DNA of 64,000 nt from Micropterix aruncella (GCA_944548615.1 OX155980.1:63689653-63753652); one strand, 5' to 3'; counted from the first letter of the stretch, positions 13,418 to 25,589 are shown. Made by a program: numbers and translations. The notes: a model not told the origin generated them from the sequence alone.

Positions 13418-14152
13418 GGTCCTTGCCTATGTTGTTGTTCTATTAAGGAAATTTAAGGCCGAAAATTTTGTATGAAACATATATATTTAATTAATAGAAA
13501 TATGGACCTCTATTATCTATGCAGATTTGTCATTTCAATGGAACTTGCTTAATTCCTCTGCTGTATAGCTCTCGTGGAAAGAAATCAATTAATTCTTTAA
13601 AAGCGTTTTTTACCTACTATTCAATGTTGATTTTTCCATTGTAAAAGGTTAATTAAATTCTGAAAAAAATATACTCTTCTGGAGCAAGATCTGGCAAGTA
13701 TGGTAAATGACCGAGAGTCTCCAGCCGCAACTCCTGCAACTTTGCCACTGTTTGCAGTGAAATCTGTGTTTATATGTTGTCATGCAGAAGTAGTGACTAT
13801 GAGCGATTTACAAGGCTCGTCTATTTAGTCACGAACTTCTCCATCATTATTTGCAGTTCTTAACAGTACACATTTACGGTAGCTGTATATCCAGACTGCA
13901 AAAAGCTGTAACAGAAAACACCGGCACAGGATCTCATATCCGAAAATAATGCGAATTTTTAACTGTACCATGGTTGGACAAACAAAAATATTTACGCAAA
14001 AACAAACAATGGAAAGACAAATAAACAGCTGGTTCTTAAAAAAGAATAACATGGCCTTGTATTAAAATTTATTTGAATTTGAAATTCCAACTTAAACCCA
14101 AGTTATCCAAGTTCCAAAAAAAAAAGCAATTACATTGGTAAGGACCCAATAA
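13418..14152 (-). mobile_element. mariner-like element with terminal inverted repeats, decayed
   Basis: TATTGGGTCCTTGCC near 13418 is mirrored by GGTAAGGACCCAATA near 14138, giving inverted ends of at least 13 bp with one mismatch. On the minus strand, around 13650-13750, the transposase motif reads KLQELRLETLGHLPYLPDLA, which matches the mariner LPHPPYSPDLAP region. Stops and frameshifts break the rest, so this is an inactive, internally deleted copy of about 735 bp. Confidence 0.65.
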
Positions 14153-15019
14153 AAAACCAAACATATTATCAGCAAATAGATAAAGCCTCGATGACAATTA
14201 TTAGGTATTTATCCTCAAATAAATCCCAAAATCACTGTTCCTGACCCAAAGTGTAATCACTAAGAATGTCAAGGAAAACTTCTTTGTTGGATGACAATTT
14301 GGAAATTCGCGAATGTGAACTACGTATGTTTCATAAATTCGTATGTGTCATGAAATTTCTTTATGGCCCATGTAAATCAAACGAACCATAACCAAATATG
14401 GCATGGTATTTTTTTCAAGAATAGCCCCCCAGGCTAAGACTGTCTCACTCTTCGCTCGAGTCGTATAAGCTTTGTTTTGTAGTTGTGTTGGCTTAGACTG
14501 CCATTGTGATGTGATTTGTGTAAACATTTCAGTAACTTTATTAACGGTGTTCTAGCTGAAAATGCTGTCCAGTTTCAAGAACGGTAATAAATCAACTGAG
14601 CCGAAGTCTATTCTAATTTCTTAAACGCCATTCTAATATAACCAAAACCACTGATTGGTCAGCGATTGTGTTGTTTTATACTAAGTATTAGTTTTAATTG
14701 CATATTTCGCTTCAATTATTATTCATTACCATTGGCAATGTGGTTTTAGATTTATACTTTTTATACCATTGAAAAATAACAAAACCATAATAATCTTTTA
14801 ATAAAATATAACGAAACATTAAACAGGGTCATTGGACGGCTGTACCTACGCAGTTAAAACGTAAATATTTTTGGAAAAAACCATTGAATACATGCGGATA
14901 GAGTAAACAACGAGTTGTTGTGAACATAGACAGCATATTAAGCTTGATTTATATAGCATTGGGATCTTACACAGACAGATTGTGTATAGATCATAAAAAG
15001 AGACAAATTAAGTGCTTAA
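14153..15019. other. unassigned intergenic sequence
   Basis: AT-rich, with no gene, RNA or repeat recognised. Confidence 0.4.
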
Positions 15020-15299
15020 TCTTATATATAAAAATGAATCGCCGTGCGTTAGTCTCGCAGGATCTCGGAAATGACTCGACCGATTTGAATTATTTTTCTT
15101 TTATTTTATTTGCCTTGATACAGGGGTGGTTTACAAAAAAAAAATATCTAGGAGAAACTCAAAGAAACAACTGAAAAATCGAAAAAATCGAAATTGTTCA
15201 TTTTGGGAACATTGACCACTTTCTAGATGGCTATCGCGTCGATCGTATTGTTTGACAGCTTATCCATAACTGTATTCATTCCGTACAATGTGTAAAATT

Positions 15300-15820
15300 T
15301 TTGTCAAAGACGTCGATAAAGTCAAAAAAGTCGAAAAAAGTCGAAAAAGTCGTAAATTCGGAAAAGTTGGAAAAGTCGTAAATTCGGAAAAGTCGGAAAA
15401 GTCGAAAAAGTCGGAAAAGCCGAAAAAGTCAAAAAAGTCGAAGAAGGCGAAAAAGTCAAGAAAGTCAAGTAAAAAAAGTCGAAAAAGTAAAACAAAAGTC
15501 GATAAAGTCGAAAAAGTCGAAAAGGTCAAAAAGTCAAACAAGGCAAAAAAGTCAATAAAATCAAAAGTCAAAAAAGTAAAAAAAAAAAACAAAAAAGTCA
15601 AAAAATCGCAAAAGTCAAAAAAATTTAAAAATTCTAAAAAGTCGAAAAAGTCGGATAAGTAAAAAAGTCAAAAATGTCGGGATAGTCGCAAAAGTTAAAA
15701 AAGTCAAAAAAGTCGAAAAAGCCAAAAAAGTCTAAAAAGTCGCAAATGTCTAAAAAGTCAAAAAAGTAAAAAAGTCGAAAAAGTCGAAAAGTCGAAGTCA
15801 AAGTCGATTTCGATTTCGAT
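15300..15820 (+). repeat. GTCGAAAAA-type minisatellite inside Helitron H1
   Basis: About 520 bp of imperfect 6-10 bp units such as GTCGAAAAA, GTCAAAAAA and GTCGGAAAA. The reverse complement of the same repeat occupies 48640-49045 in the other Helitron copy, so it belonged to the ancestral element and has changed length in each copy. Its lysine/serine-rich open frame is a by-product. Confidence 0.85.
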
Positions 15821-16129
15821 TTTCGAGTTTTAAAGGGTGTCGCTAGGTTGAGGGTGGGGGGAGGGGGGGTTGTTGTAGGATTAATTATATTAATATTCAG
15901 ATGAATTACGTTCCTGGCTACTTGAAAGGAATGTCTTGTGGTGACACAACCGTTTTTTTCAATGACATTACCACGAATTTGGACTTAGTTTGGGGATTTC
16001 AATACTGTAAAGACCTCATTGAAATTTCGATCGATTTGAGTGAGCGTGGAAACAATTCATTGTCGTTTTACAGTGTTCATTACAATGTCGAGAAGAAGAG
16101 CTAAAATAGGTCGACGAAGTCAGTCCAAT

Positions 16130-16960
16130 GTGCGGCAAGCTACTTCAAGTGCAAACCGCACTGATGTGAGATGATGCCATCATCTCGGCCGAAATACAAG
16201 ATGAAGCTATTAATCCGAAATTGCTTGCAGTGGTGCCTAAGAATATGATATATGGACTTCGAGAAGTTTATAACAACATCTCGCCCTGTATGCTCGATAG
16301 TAACTGTTCCAGGCGTTACCCGAGAGACCTGATTGCTAACACCATCACAGGCAATGACGGATAGCCATTGTATCCTCGTCGATCAGTTGCGGACAATGGG
16401 CGATCTGCAGTTGTGAAGGTCAAAGGGCAAGATGTAAATGTGGTCAATTGTTAGATTGTGCCTTATTGTCCAAGGCTTTTAAAGCGCAAATCAATGTGGA
16501 ATACTGCAACTTCATCAACTCGATAAATTACATATACTCGGTAAAATAAAGCGATATGGCTGTTTTCGCTGTGAGGAATTCAATAGAGATGTATCTTAGT
16601 ATCAGACGTGTCGCTATGTCAGCAGAAACGAAGCGATTTGGCGCATCTTTTCCTTTGCGACAATCTATATCAAGACAATCTACAGTTGTACACTTGGTAA
16701 TTCTGGAAAGCGGAATTTAGAATCCCCGTGCGTCTGGCCTTCACGATGACAAATCACGCGTGTTGGAAGTTTGCGGAATTAACTTGGAATTTCCTTATTT
16801 CGCGCATGAACAACTGTATGTCCCGTGTTCGCCAAGCCATCGGTCGGAAAACCATCATTTTTGTTTATTTACGCTCCGGAAAACAAAACGAAAAACATAT
16901 TTTACCAGAATGATTTGTGTTGAATGTGAACTGCATTTATATATTATCATGTAAATTAAA
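16130..16960 (+). pseudogene. Helitron Rep/helicase remnant
   Basis: Read across frames, segments match the Helitron RepHel protein. A CSRRYPRDLIANTITGNDG-like stretch lies near 16305-16365 (Helitron N-terminal domain). NEAIWRI followed by STVVHL lies near 16630-16700. VCGINLEFPYFAHEQLYV lies near 16768-16820, corresponding to the last helicase motifs. Multiple stops and frameshifts show it is dead. The same segments occur in the reverse copy at 47540-48390. Confidence 0.8.
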
Positions 16961-17150
16961 TACATTCAATTTATTTCAATCACAAACGACTTTCAGTTAA
17001 TCACCAAACGAAACTCAAACCGTACATGATTCAGCCATATTATAGATTTCAATGAATTAGATTTGGAAAGTTCATTAGGATAAATAAACGCTTATGAAGA
17101 GTTACAATCAAATAAATTTTAGGTGGTACGAAGTTCACCGGGTCATCTTG

Positions 17151-18440
17151 TATATAATAAAAATATCCAATACCTACATAAATATTTAATTCTCAAAACA
17201 ATTAAATTAACCAATAACCATGCACAGTATAAAAATTAGTACAGTTTTTCGGTTTCTTTGAGGATTGTCATTTATAAATATAAGTAGGTAGGTAAAATCC
17301 GCTTCTTTTGGGATAGCCCAAAGCTGATAAGCGGAAAAAGCAATTAGTTGACCTGAAAGAGGTCCCAAGAAAGAAATCTACATTCGAATTTTTATTCGAA
17401 TGTACATTGTATGCAATGTATTGTATTCGATTCACAATATATGACTTGTGGCCATAGCCTCTCCTCATAATTACCTGCCTTAAATTAACCTAAACGTCTT
17501 TAATATCAGATTCCTTGGATACTGATTTCGCCTTGGATTGTAGGTAGCTGTTCTTTAGGATCAGATCATCACATAACAAGATGGGCTAAGGGTTACCAGA
17601 CATACCAGCATCCACACAATGTCTTTATGTGGGCTATACAATAATTAATATAGTCTCTTAGCGCTTTAATGATATCGTTCCGGAACCCAAGAGAGTTAAA
17701 TGTGATGACTTCTAGGTGGGATTTGGCATCTGACGTCTTAAGATCGGTTCTCCTTATTGTATCGACTCATGTCATCATAATATGTAAATGCGATACCCTA
17801 TAACGAACAGTGTAGACCGCATGGAAATCGCCCTAGCAGTTAATATATCAATCAAACAGCCATAGGCACTCCTTTTGAGGAAATTGTTTAGATAATAATA
17901 TGCTCTGAATATTTCAAATAGATTGGAGCAGTATCGGGATAAAACCTAAATTAATTATTATACACATTTAACCTATATATGCAAATGTGTTATTTTTAAT
18001 ATATTATACATAGTCTGTCACGATACTAATAAGGAATAGCGGCAAAGGTTAATAAATGCACGCCCTCCAAGAGTTATATTGATAAAAAAACAACCTTAAA
18101 AAAAAAGAATTCTTTTACAACGTTATTTATAAAAACATCAGTTTTAAACAATTTATTCACATGACGCACGCGTAACATTTCATTGTTGCGTACTAAATCA
18201 ATACCGAAGAGTAGTGAATAGGGACAAGTTTTTTTGTTTAAAATTCTGCCTTCGTCATAATATTAGTACTACAAACCAATTAATGGTTCTTCCAATGAAT
18301 ACTGAATACTTCCTTTACACGTTTTTATACCGCCTATTTCGTTTGTGTGAAAGTGATTTTATAGTGATTTTTTATTGTGTTCCTATTTACCCTCGAAACG
18401 GGGTTAATGGAGACGCAAGGGGGTTATAGTATACGAGGAA
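17151..18440. other. unassigned intergenic sequence
   Basis: AT-rich, with no gene, RNA or in-window repeat recognised. Confidence 0.4.
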
Positions 18441-19097
18441 GCGACAAAAAATGTAAGAGTTTTGTAAAAGCTGATACTTGCAGATCAGACAGTATTTTGG
18501 CCATAGAATGCTGGGGTAGAGTCAGCAGGCCAGACTCCGGGACACCTGGCTCTGGCGTACTAGGAAATGTTTTGGAAAAGCTGAAAATTCATCGGTAGAC
18601 CGTGAATGCAATAGAGAACTCAAAACAAATGGTCAGACTGCTTAACAATAGAATGCGTGGCGCCAGGAATACTCCATACATGCCACTAAAATGAAGTCCA
18701 TTAAATTGCGCGGCACATTAGACCGATGCGTAATATTTACCGACAAATACGAACTGGCTTATTTACGAGGACTTCATTTTTGCAGTACACTTTCCATATG
18801 GAGTAATGTTGATGCCACGCGTTCTATTGTTAGGCAGTTTGACCACTTGTTTCGAGCTCTTTATTTCATCCACTGTCTACTGATAACAGTGTCCACTGTC
18901 AACAGGAATAAATAATTTTAGATTTCCAAAACACTTTGGGGATACTAATTAAAATTAAAACTTTCCTAATTTGCCAACGCCAGGTGTTCCGGAATCTGAC
19001 CTGCTGGCTCTACTCCGGCATTCTATGGTCAACATACTGCCTGATCTGTAAGTATCAGCTTTTACAAAACTCTTGCACTTTTCTGTCGCTGGCTTCT
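18441..19097. repeat. long foldback (inverted repeat) element
   Basis: The left arm 18441-18705 and right arm 18768-19097 are imperfect reverse complements around a ~62 bp centre. Shared blocks include AAGAGTTTTGTAAAAGCTGA, CCATAGAATGC and CTAACAATAGAA, each inverted on the other side. The right arm carries an extra ~70 bp. No transposase is encoded, so this is a foldback or MITE-type element of unknown superfamily. Confidence 0.75.
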
Positions 19098-19374
19098 TAA
19101 CTATTAAGAGACACCTGAATAGGGACAAAGGGATAAATTGCGTAAATTTGCGTAAATTTTTAACTAAGAGGCGAGCTTATCGCTACCTGACAATATGAAA
19201 TATTGGTATAATACAAATAGAGTGCAAAGCTGACAAGTAGACCCGTTCACAAAAGTGGCGACAAGAGAAAAGTGAATAATTACAGGCCTATAGCGGTATT
19301 ATCCGTCTTCCGAATTAATACTACGAACACGTTCTATTATTATTTTTTCGCCAATGGTATATTTCCCATAAACA

Positions 19375-20100
19375 CTAATTAAGTTTTTCATCTATAAGCA
19401 AATATATTATGTTTTCACCAAATCTATCAACAAGTAGTGATTTCACTACACGATTCTCGATCATTGCATCCTCTATATAATTTGTAAGTACAGCTAGTCG
19501 CTGAGCTAAGAAGAGCACTTCAAAAGAATGAGTTGAAAAGTGATGTTTAATTTCATCTATGAATTTGTAAAATGCATCGTGAAGTATTTCTCTAGGGATC
19601 TGATTTGAAGGTAGACCTGCTGGTATCGTAGAATTTCTCGGCAATTTTAAATAATCACGGTAACAATGTTTGTGATACCTCACTTCGATAACAAATACAT
19701 CTTCAGGCCGTTGTCAAGTACTAAGTTGGGTGCAACATGATCTTTCTACTAAGGATTTAATTACTGCACGCAGTAGCGGGCAGTAATTAAAATGTGTAAC
19801 TTTCCACAATAAGTATTTCAACTGTTTATTCATCACTTTCGTTCATGATGATGAACGAAATCTTCGAGAACCTAAGAAACTTGCTTCGGAAGTTAAAACA
19901 GACTCTTCTCTTTCTTTACACAACGAAATTTCTCGATGCCTTAATTTCACCTCAAATATGTATGAGGCTAAGTAAGCTTGGTGCCATGAAAATGTTTCAG
20001 TCAGGATTATACAGTTTTGAATCTTTTCACTAATTGGGTCATGTCTTCTGTCTGCACCTTTTTTTAAACTAAGCAGCGTGCTAGACTTTATCACAAAATA
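19375..20100 (-). pseudogene. decayed coding remnant, family not identified
   Basis: The minus strand holds two open stretches: 19683-19375, starting MRYHKHCYRDYLKL, and 20094-19843. They are separated by stops. The YHKHCYRDY histidine/cysteine cluster resembles zinc-binding segments in uncharacterised transposon-encoded proteins of animals, but the family could not be named. No splice sites joining the two parts were evident. It is more likely a transposon remnant than a host gene. Confidence 0.4.
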
Positions 20101-20479
20101 AACACACCCGTTCGTTTGGCCTTTTCTTTAAAAAAATCTGCTAACGACATTTCTAACGTTTTCCAACAAAACACGTTTTAAGCAGACACTTAAAAATAAC
20201 GAAAAACGAATTATTTTATGCGTATACAACAAACACTGCTTTATAACGCAACGTTTTTACGTCGATAGACGCAGAAGCACACTAAACAGCCGAGCGCGCT
20301 ATGCTTACCAGAGGAGCGAAGAGGAGGTGGGAAGAAAGCGGAAATGGACCATCACAGCTGGCGGCAAGATGTATTTTTTTATTGTTTGGGATCTCAGGTA
20401 TAAGAATCCGATCATAGTTGCTGGTCCTCATGTTTTGCATACTCAACTACCTTCAGCGTCCGGTGAGACAATACAAATC

Positions 20480-21060
20480 TACCATCTAGCTAAGCAAACA
20501 TGCCCGACAGAGGCCAACGCCTTACGGCGAGGCACAGGGCAAGGTATCCAGCGGGCAGCCTCGCCCCCTGTCTACCAGTTTTGGAGGGATATCTCCGTCT
20601 GGAATTAACCATCAGGATGCCTGAGGAATTAACCATCAGGATCAACCAACCTCCTGACTGCTTTAGGGGTCCGAAGTCGCTTGCGCAACCTCTACCTGCC
20701 GTATATTCAGCGGTGATTCAGTTTGAATCTATCGCAGACTAATGGCATCTTTTGCCCGGCTCTAAATTCAGCATCAGGTAGCCATTCGTCATTTCAGGAG
20801 TGGTTGACGACAGGTCAACATCCTCCCCCGCTGTTTAGGAGACCATAATTAAATATTTCTATAGTCCCCAGACTCCTTCAGCAATTAGTCAGAGTGCACA
20901 ACCGATTGGCGTCGCCGGACGTTGCGCAAGCCATCCAGTAGCGCCGGAAGGCAATCCCCCAGGAGAAACCGATCCACCAGCCGTGAGACCAGAGACGCGA
21001 GAGCTTTACCCAGGGTAGCCGTTTAGACACGGAGGCTACTGAATAGGAGTTGAATCTTGA
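20480..21060 (+). mobile_element. diverged copy of the ~667 bp dispersed retroposon
   Basis: It shares ordered blocks with 426-1091: GGCCAACGCCTTA, AATCTATCGCAGAC followed by TTTTGCCCGGCT, a GTCATTTCA-AGTGGTTG block, CAATTAGTCAGAGTGCACAA, and the end region with GTAGCCGTTTAGACACGGAGG. It is much more diverged than the other copies, and target duplications were not identified. Confidence 0.6.
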
Positions 21061-21745
21061 GTTGTACACAAATTACTAGAATTAAATAAAGACGCAAAGG
21101 AAAGAAAGGAGGAAGGAAGGAAAGGGTACCGATCCGAGAACACAATGGATCATGTGGCCTAAGCTGCACGTATTCGTTTGTTACCATGCTCGTTTAAAAC
21201 CACCCAAACTGTCGACTGCAGCTTGGTTAATGGGTCATATAGATAAACCGCAACGACATCAAATTGCGGTTTTTTTTTCGCGGCCCCTCATGTAAACGAG
21301 CCTATTTTTGATCTGAGCGAATTAGGTGCCCAACGAAAGCCAAGCTTCCTGACGCGGAGATATTGATGCAGGATTTTCAAATTTCAGATTTTTAAATGCT
21401 GATAGAAGTTGCCTTTGACTTTAAAATCACACAAAATCTTTTCTTGAACATGCTCAAGTTCCATCTTCATGGCTAATAGAAAAGCTGAAATCGTAACCTT
21501 AAATAAAGTAGGCTGCTCCGTGAAATGTCAACCAATGTTTATGAATTTAGAAACTGAAAGATATGTTACCATTACGAATTTAAAAAAGGTATTTCTACAG
21601 TAGAACTCGTGTCTCATTTCTTTAATAGTGACATATCGTAAAATAATTATTTAAAGGAAAAAAGGAAAATTGTTTATTCCATAATAGTATTTCTATAGTT
21701 ACACATAAAAATATAATAATTCTGATATCAAGAATAAATTTAAAT
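21061..21745. other. 3' flank of the elongase gene
   Basis: AT-rich sequence downstream of the elongase stop codon on the minus strand. It holds a candidate polyadenylation signal (21673-21678). Nothing else was recognised. Confidence 0.4.
21673..21678 (-). promoter_or_regulatory. candidate polyadenylation signal of elongase gene
   Basis: AATAAA on the minus strand about 70 bases downstream of the TAG stop at 21746-21748, a plausible position for the 3' end of the transcript. Confidence 0.45.
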
Positions 21746-21912
21746 CTAAGCCTTTTTTTCCTTCCTAATGTAAGTCCTAATGTAAAATTTGACAAAGAGA
21801 TAGGTGATGACGTTGGTCTGAAAAGCGTTAAGCAAGCAAAGCCATTTTGGGTAATCACAAGACGACCAGAACGCTATGTGCGTGAATGAATGTTGAGCAG
21901 CACGAACTGAAC
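21746..21912 (-). CDS. elongase (ELO family) last coding exon, with 1-base frameshift
   Basis: The acceptor AATTTCAG precedes GTTCAG. Phase 0, as dictated by the previous exon, reads VQFVLLNIHS, the conserved ELO segment after the WWKKYLT motif. The frame then hits a stop. One frame over, IAFWSSCDYPKWLC and VKFYIRTYIRKEKKA run to a TAG at 21746-21748. This matches the ELO CDYPK motif and a lysine-rich C-terminus that could act as an ER retention signal. The gap fits a single missing base near 21870. It is either an assembly indel or a disabling mutation; all other exons are intact. Confidence 0.85.
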
Positions 21913-22473
21913 CTGAAATTGATAAAAACGACTGTAAACCCTGAATACGTTTTAAATTCATAAACGGTAAACACATAAGTATAAAATAATCGAAATGCGT
22001 GTAGTGAAGTGTCACGAAGACGTAGGGTTAAAATGCAAATATAGAAAAGGAAAATGTAGTCTACAAAAATGTATATAGTAGTGGGACTTATAGTGCAGTA
22101 GTGGACTCTAAAATATATGGTTTCCATTACAACTAATTGGAAAAAAATATAACCAAAATTGTTTCTTTCTTTGGTTGATAATTGCCTCGAAATATTTTTG
22201 GAATGCATGTGCTTGTATTCAAATACGTTCCTACCTATCATTCCTTTTATATTAAAAAACATTTAACAATATAGGGGACTTGATGTGGCTTGACAGTATG
22301 CTAATTTTGATTCAAAAGCCCCAATTCGGTAAAATTACTTCAAAAAGTGAGCTTTTTTAAAACGCCTTTCCCATGTCCGACAGAAAGGTTCCGCCAAACT
22401 TAAGCGGTTTACTGAGAGTTTCTGACATTAAAAAGATTGGAAACCACGGGCCTATTATCAATAAGATACTTAC

Positions 22474-22610
22474 AATCTGCATCTGGGTTAAATATTTCTT
22501 CCACCATACGCTACTGAACTTTTTACTGTCCAAAACTGTCAAGAGATAGTATGTGAACATAAACACGTGCACGAGGCTACTGAGAAGTCCTACCATCGCG
22601 CTATGACCAC
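22474..22610 (-). CDS. elongase (ELO family) fourth recovered exon
   Basis: Acceptor TAATTGCAG, donor GTAAGT, 137 bp: two bases complete a glycine codon, then 45 codons. It encodes GGHSAMVGLLSSLVHVFMF and later VWWKKYLTQMQI. These match the ELO region just after the histidine box (GGH...G..NS.VHV.MY.YY) and the hallmark WWKKYLT segment. The hydrophobic stretch is a transmembrane helix. Phase 0 at the 3' end joins the last exon. Confidence 0.9.
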
Positions 22611-23638
22611 CTGCAATTATATATAAAAAATATCACGATGTGCCAGAAATAAAGATCGTGCCACCTTTAGCGACCAATTAATAAATACACCAATATTATG
22701 GAGTGGAGATATTTTTGCTTTTTTTTTTATTTTGCCAGTCACAACGGGGTTTTGACAGAACAAAATATGTAAGATTGGGCGATTTTTCATCTGAAAATAT
22801 AAGTAGCATGTAAAATATATGTAGAACAGGACTTGTAGAGGATTTATTCATTTTGTATTTTATAGTGAACTATTTTTTACGTTCAGGAAATAAGTTAACA
22901 GGAAATTTAATTTTATTAAAAGTAGGTACAATTTCTTGATGGAGGTGTAAAACTGAATAATCTTCAGACCCCACTCATATTTAAAGGTTTAGAAATACAA
23001 GCAGACATTTACTTGCAAATAAGCATTCTAAGCATAAATGCATTTGGCATTTGTTTTAATTATTATAACTTAAAGAGGGCGAAATTAACGCTAATTCTAT
23101 TTTTATCTCAACAGGTTCTCAATAAAAAGGATATAATAATATGACCTAATCCCAAAAATATAGGAAACCTTACTTGGTCTCCTTGAATTTCCAAGCCTCC
23201 AATTCGTATAATAATTATTCGCATGGATACGTTTTAGCCGAGTCAATTTATACATTCGGTCTTATATATACTTGTATTTTTTTAAGTTGATAAGACCTTT
23301 GCCAATAGTAAGAGACCAAGTTTGTAGTTTTTGTTTGCTCTATATCTTCTAAATATTGTCAATTTTCGAATCGCTGTTTTTGATAATTTCTAGACATACT
23401 GTACTCAGTTAAAGCTTAAATTGTAGTAAATTTAATATACTTAAAAAGGAAAATAATAACGTCTCTGTACAACTACCAGTAGCGGCGTTAGGGTAGGGCG
23501 CGGTTGGGCGACCGCCCAGGGTGCCAGGTATAAAGGTACGCCACAGGCACCCCTTTTTATTTTCACGCTTATTGAGCGAGTTAATCGTTATGGGGACAAC
23601 ACTATAATGGAACGCAGTGCTCCGACCGAACACTTTGG
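22611..23638. other. elongase intron, mostly unassigned
   Basis: AT-rich intron sequence. A GC-rich patch near 23475-23560 contains a small inverted repeat (GGGCGCGGTTGGGCGACCGC), probably a transposon remnant of unknown class. Confidence 0.4.
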
Positions 23639-24130
23639 CTATTGAAACTCAGAATACTGATGTTCAAGTCTCTCATGAGGCTACTACTCTAGCCGAACAG
23701 TTAAAATATTTCAGCTTAATAGTTTCATTGGTTGTTTGGTATGACATACTTCGTCAATATCGTCAGTAAATCTCTACAATGAATATATATGGATTCGGTA
23801 AATGCACAGACACGTTGAAAAAAACGCTGCTCTTTTTTGGAAGAATATAGAAATATAGGCTATAAAAGTGCCATTTTATTTGCGAAGGAGTTGGCTGAAA
23901 AACTAGAAAATAAACCTGAATTTAGAGTCACATAAAGAATTCGACGTATTAAACGCCAAGCTGGTGAAACTGCCCGCGATGAGCCTATTACATCTCCAGA
24001 AAAGAAATTTGAAATTGAATTTTTCAACTGTCTTTTCGACACTACCTTAATTTTACTGATTATAAGATTTGAACAATTAAATGACTACTTGGAATCTTGG
24101 TCTTTTTTGTACAATATGAAAAAAGATTCC
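23639..24130 (+). pseudogene. hAT-type transposase fragment
   Basis: Read across stops, segments include TLAEQLKYFSLIVSLVVWYD, DEPITSPEKKFEIEFFNCL and IRFEQLNDYLESWSFLYNM. These match the central region of hAT transposases of the ZMYM1-like group widely found in animals. In-frame stops show it is dead. It sits inside an elongase intron on the opposite strand. Confidence 0.65.
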
Positions 24131-24559
24131 GGAATATTTACGGCACCAGGAGGTCAGCCAATATAGAGAAATTTAATTTTATAACACATCCACTGGAAAA
24201 TCTATGAAATTATTGGACTATTGCCAATTTTGATACACAAATACATCTGTAATAAGTTAACGAATACATTGGTGCGTATGTATTCCTTAATTAGAGAATG
24301 CAAAATTTTGACAAGAAATTCCACCAAAATTTGGTTCGACATTATAACCACATCAGTCGTCTCGTGCGATCGGCGAGCTTGGGGAGGGGATGGAAGAGGG
24401 GGCCAGATTGCAATTAATGAAGTCCGGCCGACATCAGCGAGGACTACGTAGACCAAGGAAATAAACCGGTTAGGAAATCCACCGCGGTCGAAGCCAGATG
24501 AGGAAAATACAAAGGACCTAAACAGGCGACTCGCATCTAAAGGCATAAGGGAGTTTTTA

Positions 24560-24785
24560 GTACCATATTTATGTGAAATTGAAGGACATCATTCGAGGAC
24601 CTGGTTCCAGCATGATCGTACCACCTCCCACACAACCCCAATGCTCAGATACCTGTTCAATGATTGTTCCTTGAAAGACTCCTCAAAAACAGATATTGAG
24701 TGTCCGCCAAGGACCCATAATCTCGTTCCAAACGATTATTTTCTGTGGGTCTATGAAAATGATCTGATCACTTTACCTAGCTGAT
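24560..24785 (+). pseudogene. IS630/Tc1/mariner-type transposase fragment
   Basis: The fragment reads WFQHDRTTSHTT and then ECPPRTHNLVPNDYFLWVY. This corresponds to the WFQQDGA(T/S)xH segment around the second catalytic aspartate and the WPPRSPDL.P.D.FLWGY motif. Only a fragment remains, and the second motif is degraded. Confidence 0.6.
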
Positions 24786-25071
24786 GGGAAACATTCGAAA
24801 TCAACGTGTAAAGTTTTCCATAATCTGTAAGTCGGACTTCAAGTATATCGAGTAGCCAATTTTGACACTTAGGTAACATTACTTTTAAGTAATAAAAATT
24901 TCATTCCTTCTATTTTATAGTAATACAAATAAGATGTTTGTAGGTTTTGTTATTATGTTTTTATACAATATTTAACAACACAATTAGACCCCACCTTTCC
25001 TATTTATACCATGCTTGATGTAAATACCGTAGGTAATTAGATAATGGTAATTAAAAGAAATATTTTCAAAC

Positions 25072-25177
25072 CTGCATAGTACTTTATCTCAAAGTAGCAT
25101 AGTAATACTATGCTCGTATGGTGATATGTGTGAAGAGCTGACCTTTGGGCATACTTTTTCCTCAGAACGAAGAATAT
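25072..25177 (-). CDS. elongase (ELO family) histidine-box exon
   Basis: 106 bp with acceptor GGTTTTAG and donor GTTTGA. It encodes IFFVLRKKYAQRSALHTYHH followed by TSIVLLCYFEIKYYA. HTYHH is the HxxHH metal-binding catalytic box of ELO elongases, preceded by the conserved FFVLRKK. It ends with one base of the glycine codon completed in the next exon, so phases match. The box is intact, which argues for past or present enzyme function. Confidence 0.92.
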
Positions 25178-25589
25178 CTAAAACCAGTAAATTAATAAAA
25201 AATGTGAGAAGATGTATAAATATTTGTATATTAACCTAAATGAAGGTGGGGTTCGTAAAATGATTCACCCGCACAGCAGGTTGACTTATTTATAGACGCT
25301 TCAACCAAATCCCACACTAGTTTCGAATACTTTCGATTTCATTGTTGTTTACACAAAAAATCGGATGTCCTCACAGCGTTTCCCTATAGATAACACGAAA
25401 CCCGTTTGTTTTGCATTGTGACTACTAAACGGCTCCCCGTGTATCATCGACACTCGTTATCACTTGTAACATCGAGAATTGTTAACTAACCGCATCTTAC
25501 GTTGCCGTTCTCGTTACTATTTCAGTCAGTATATTTTTTTTTTGATATTTATTCGGTAATTTTGATTTAATGAATACACAATACGACAT

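Larger units (their letters stand above)
15020..17150 (+). mobile_element. decayed autonomous Helitron (H1)
   Basis: The 5' end TCTTATATATAAAAATGAAT begins with TC after an A. The 3' end GTTCACCGGGTCATCTTG precedes a T, so insertion was between A and T as Helitrons do, with CTTG in place of the usual CTAG. A second copy (47355-49317) matches along its length and ends in intact CTAG. Internally there are a GTCGAAAAA minisatellite, a remnant of the Rep nicking domain near 16130-16470 and a remnant of the Pif1-type helicase near 16545-16960. Rolling-circle Rep-helicase is the known Helitron enzyme, but here it is riddled with stops. Confidence 0.85.

Noticed and set aside
15288..15662. 124-residue lysine/serine-rich open frame
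   Set aside because: It is the translation of the GTCGAAAAA minisatellite inside Helitron H1, and the reverse strand gives a similarly open Phe-rich frame.
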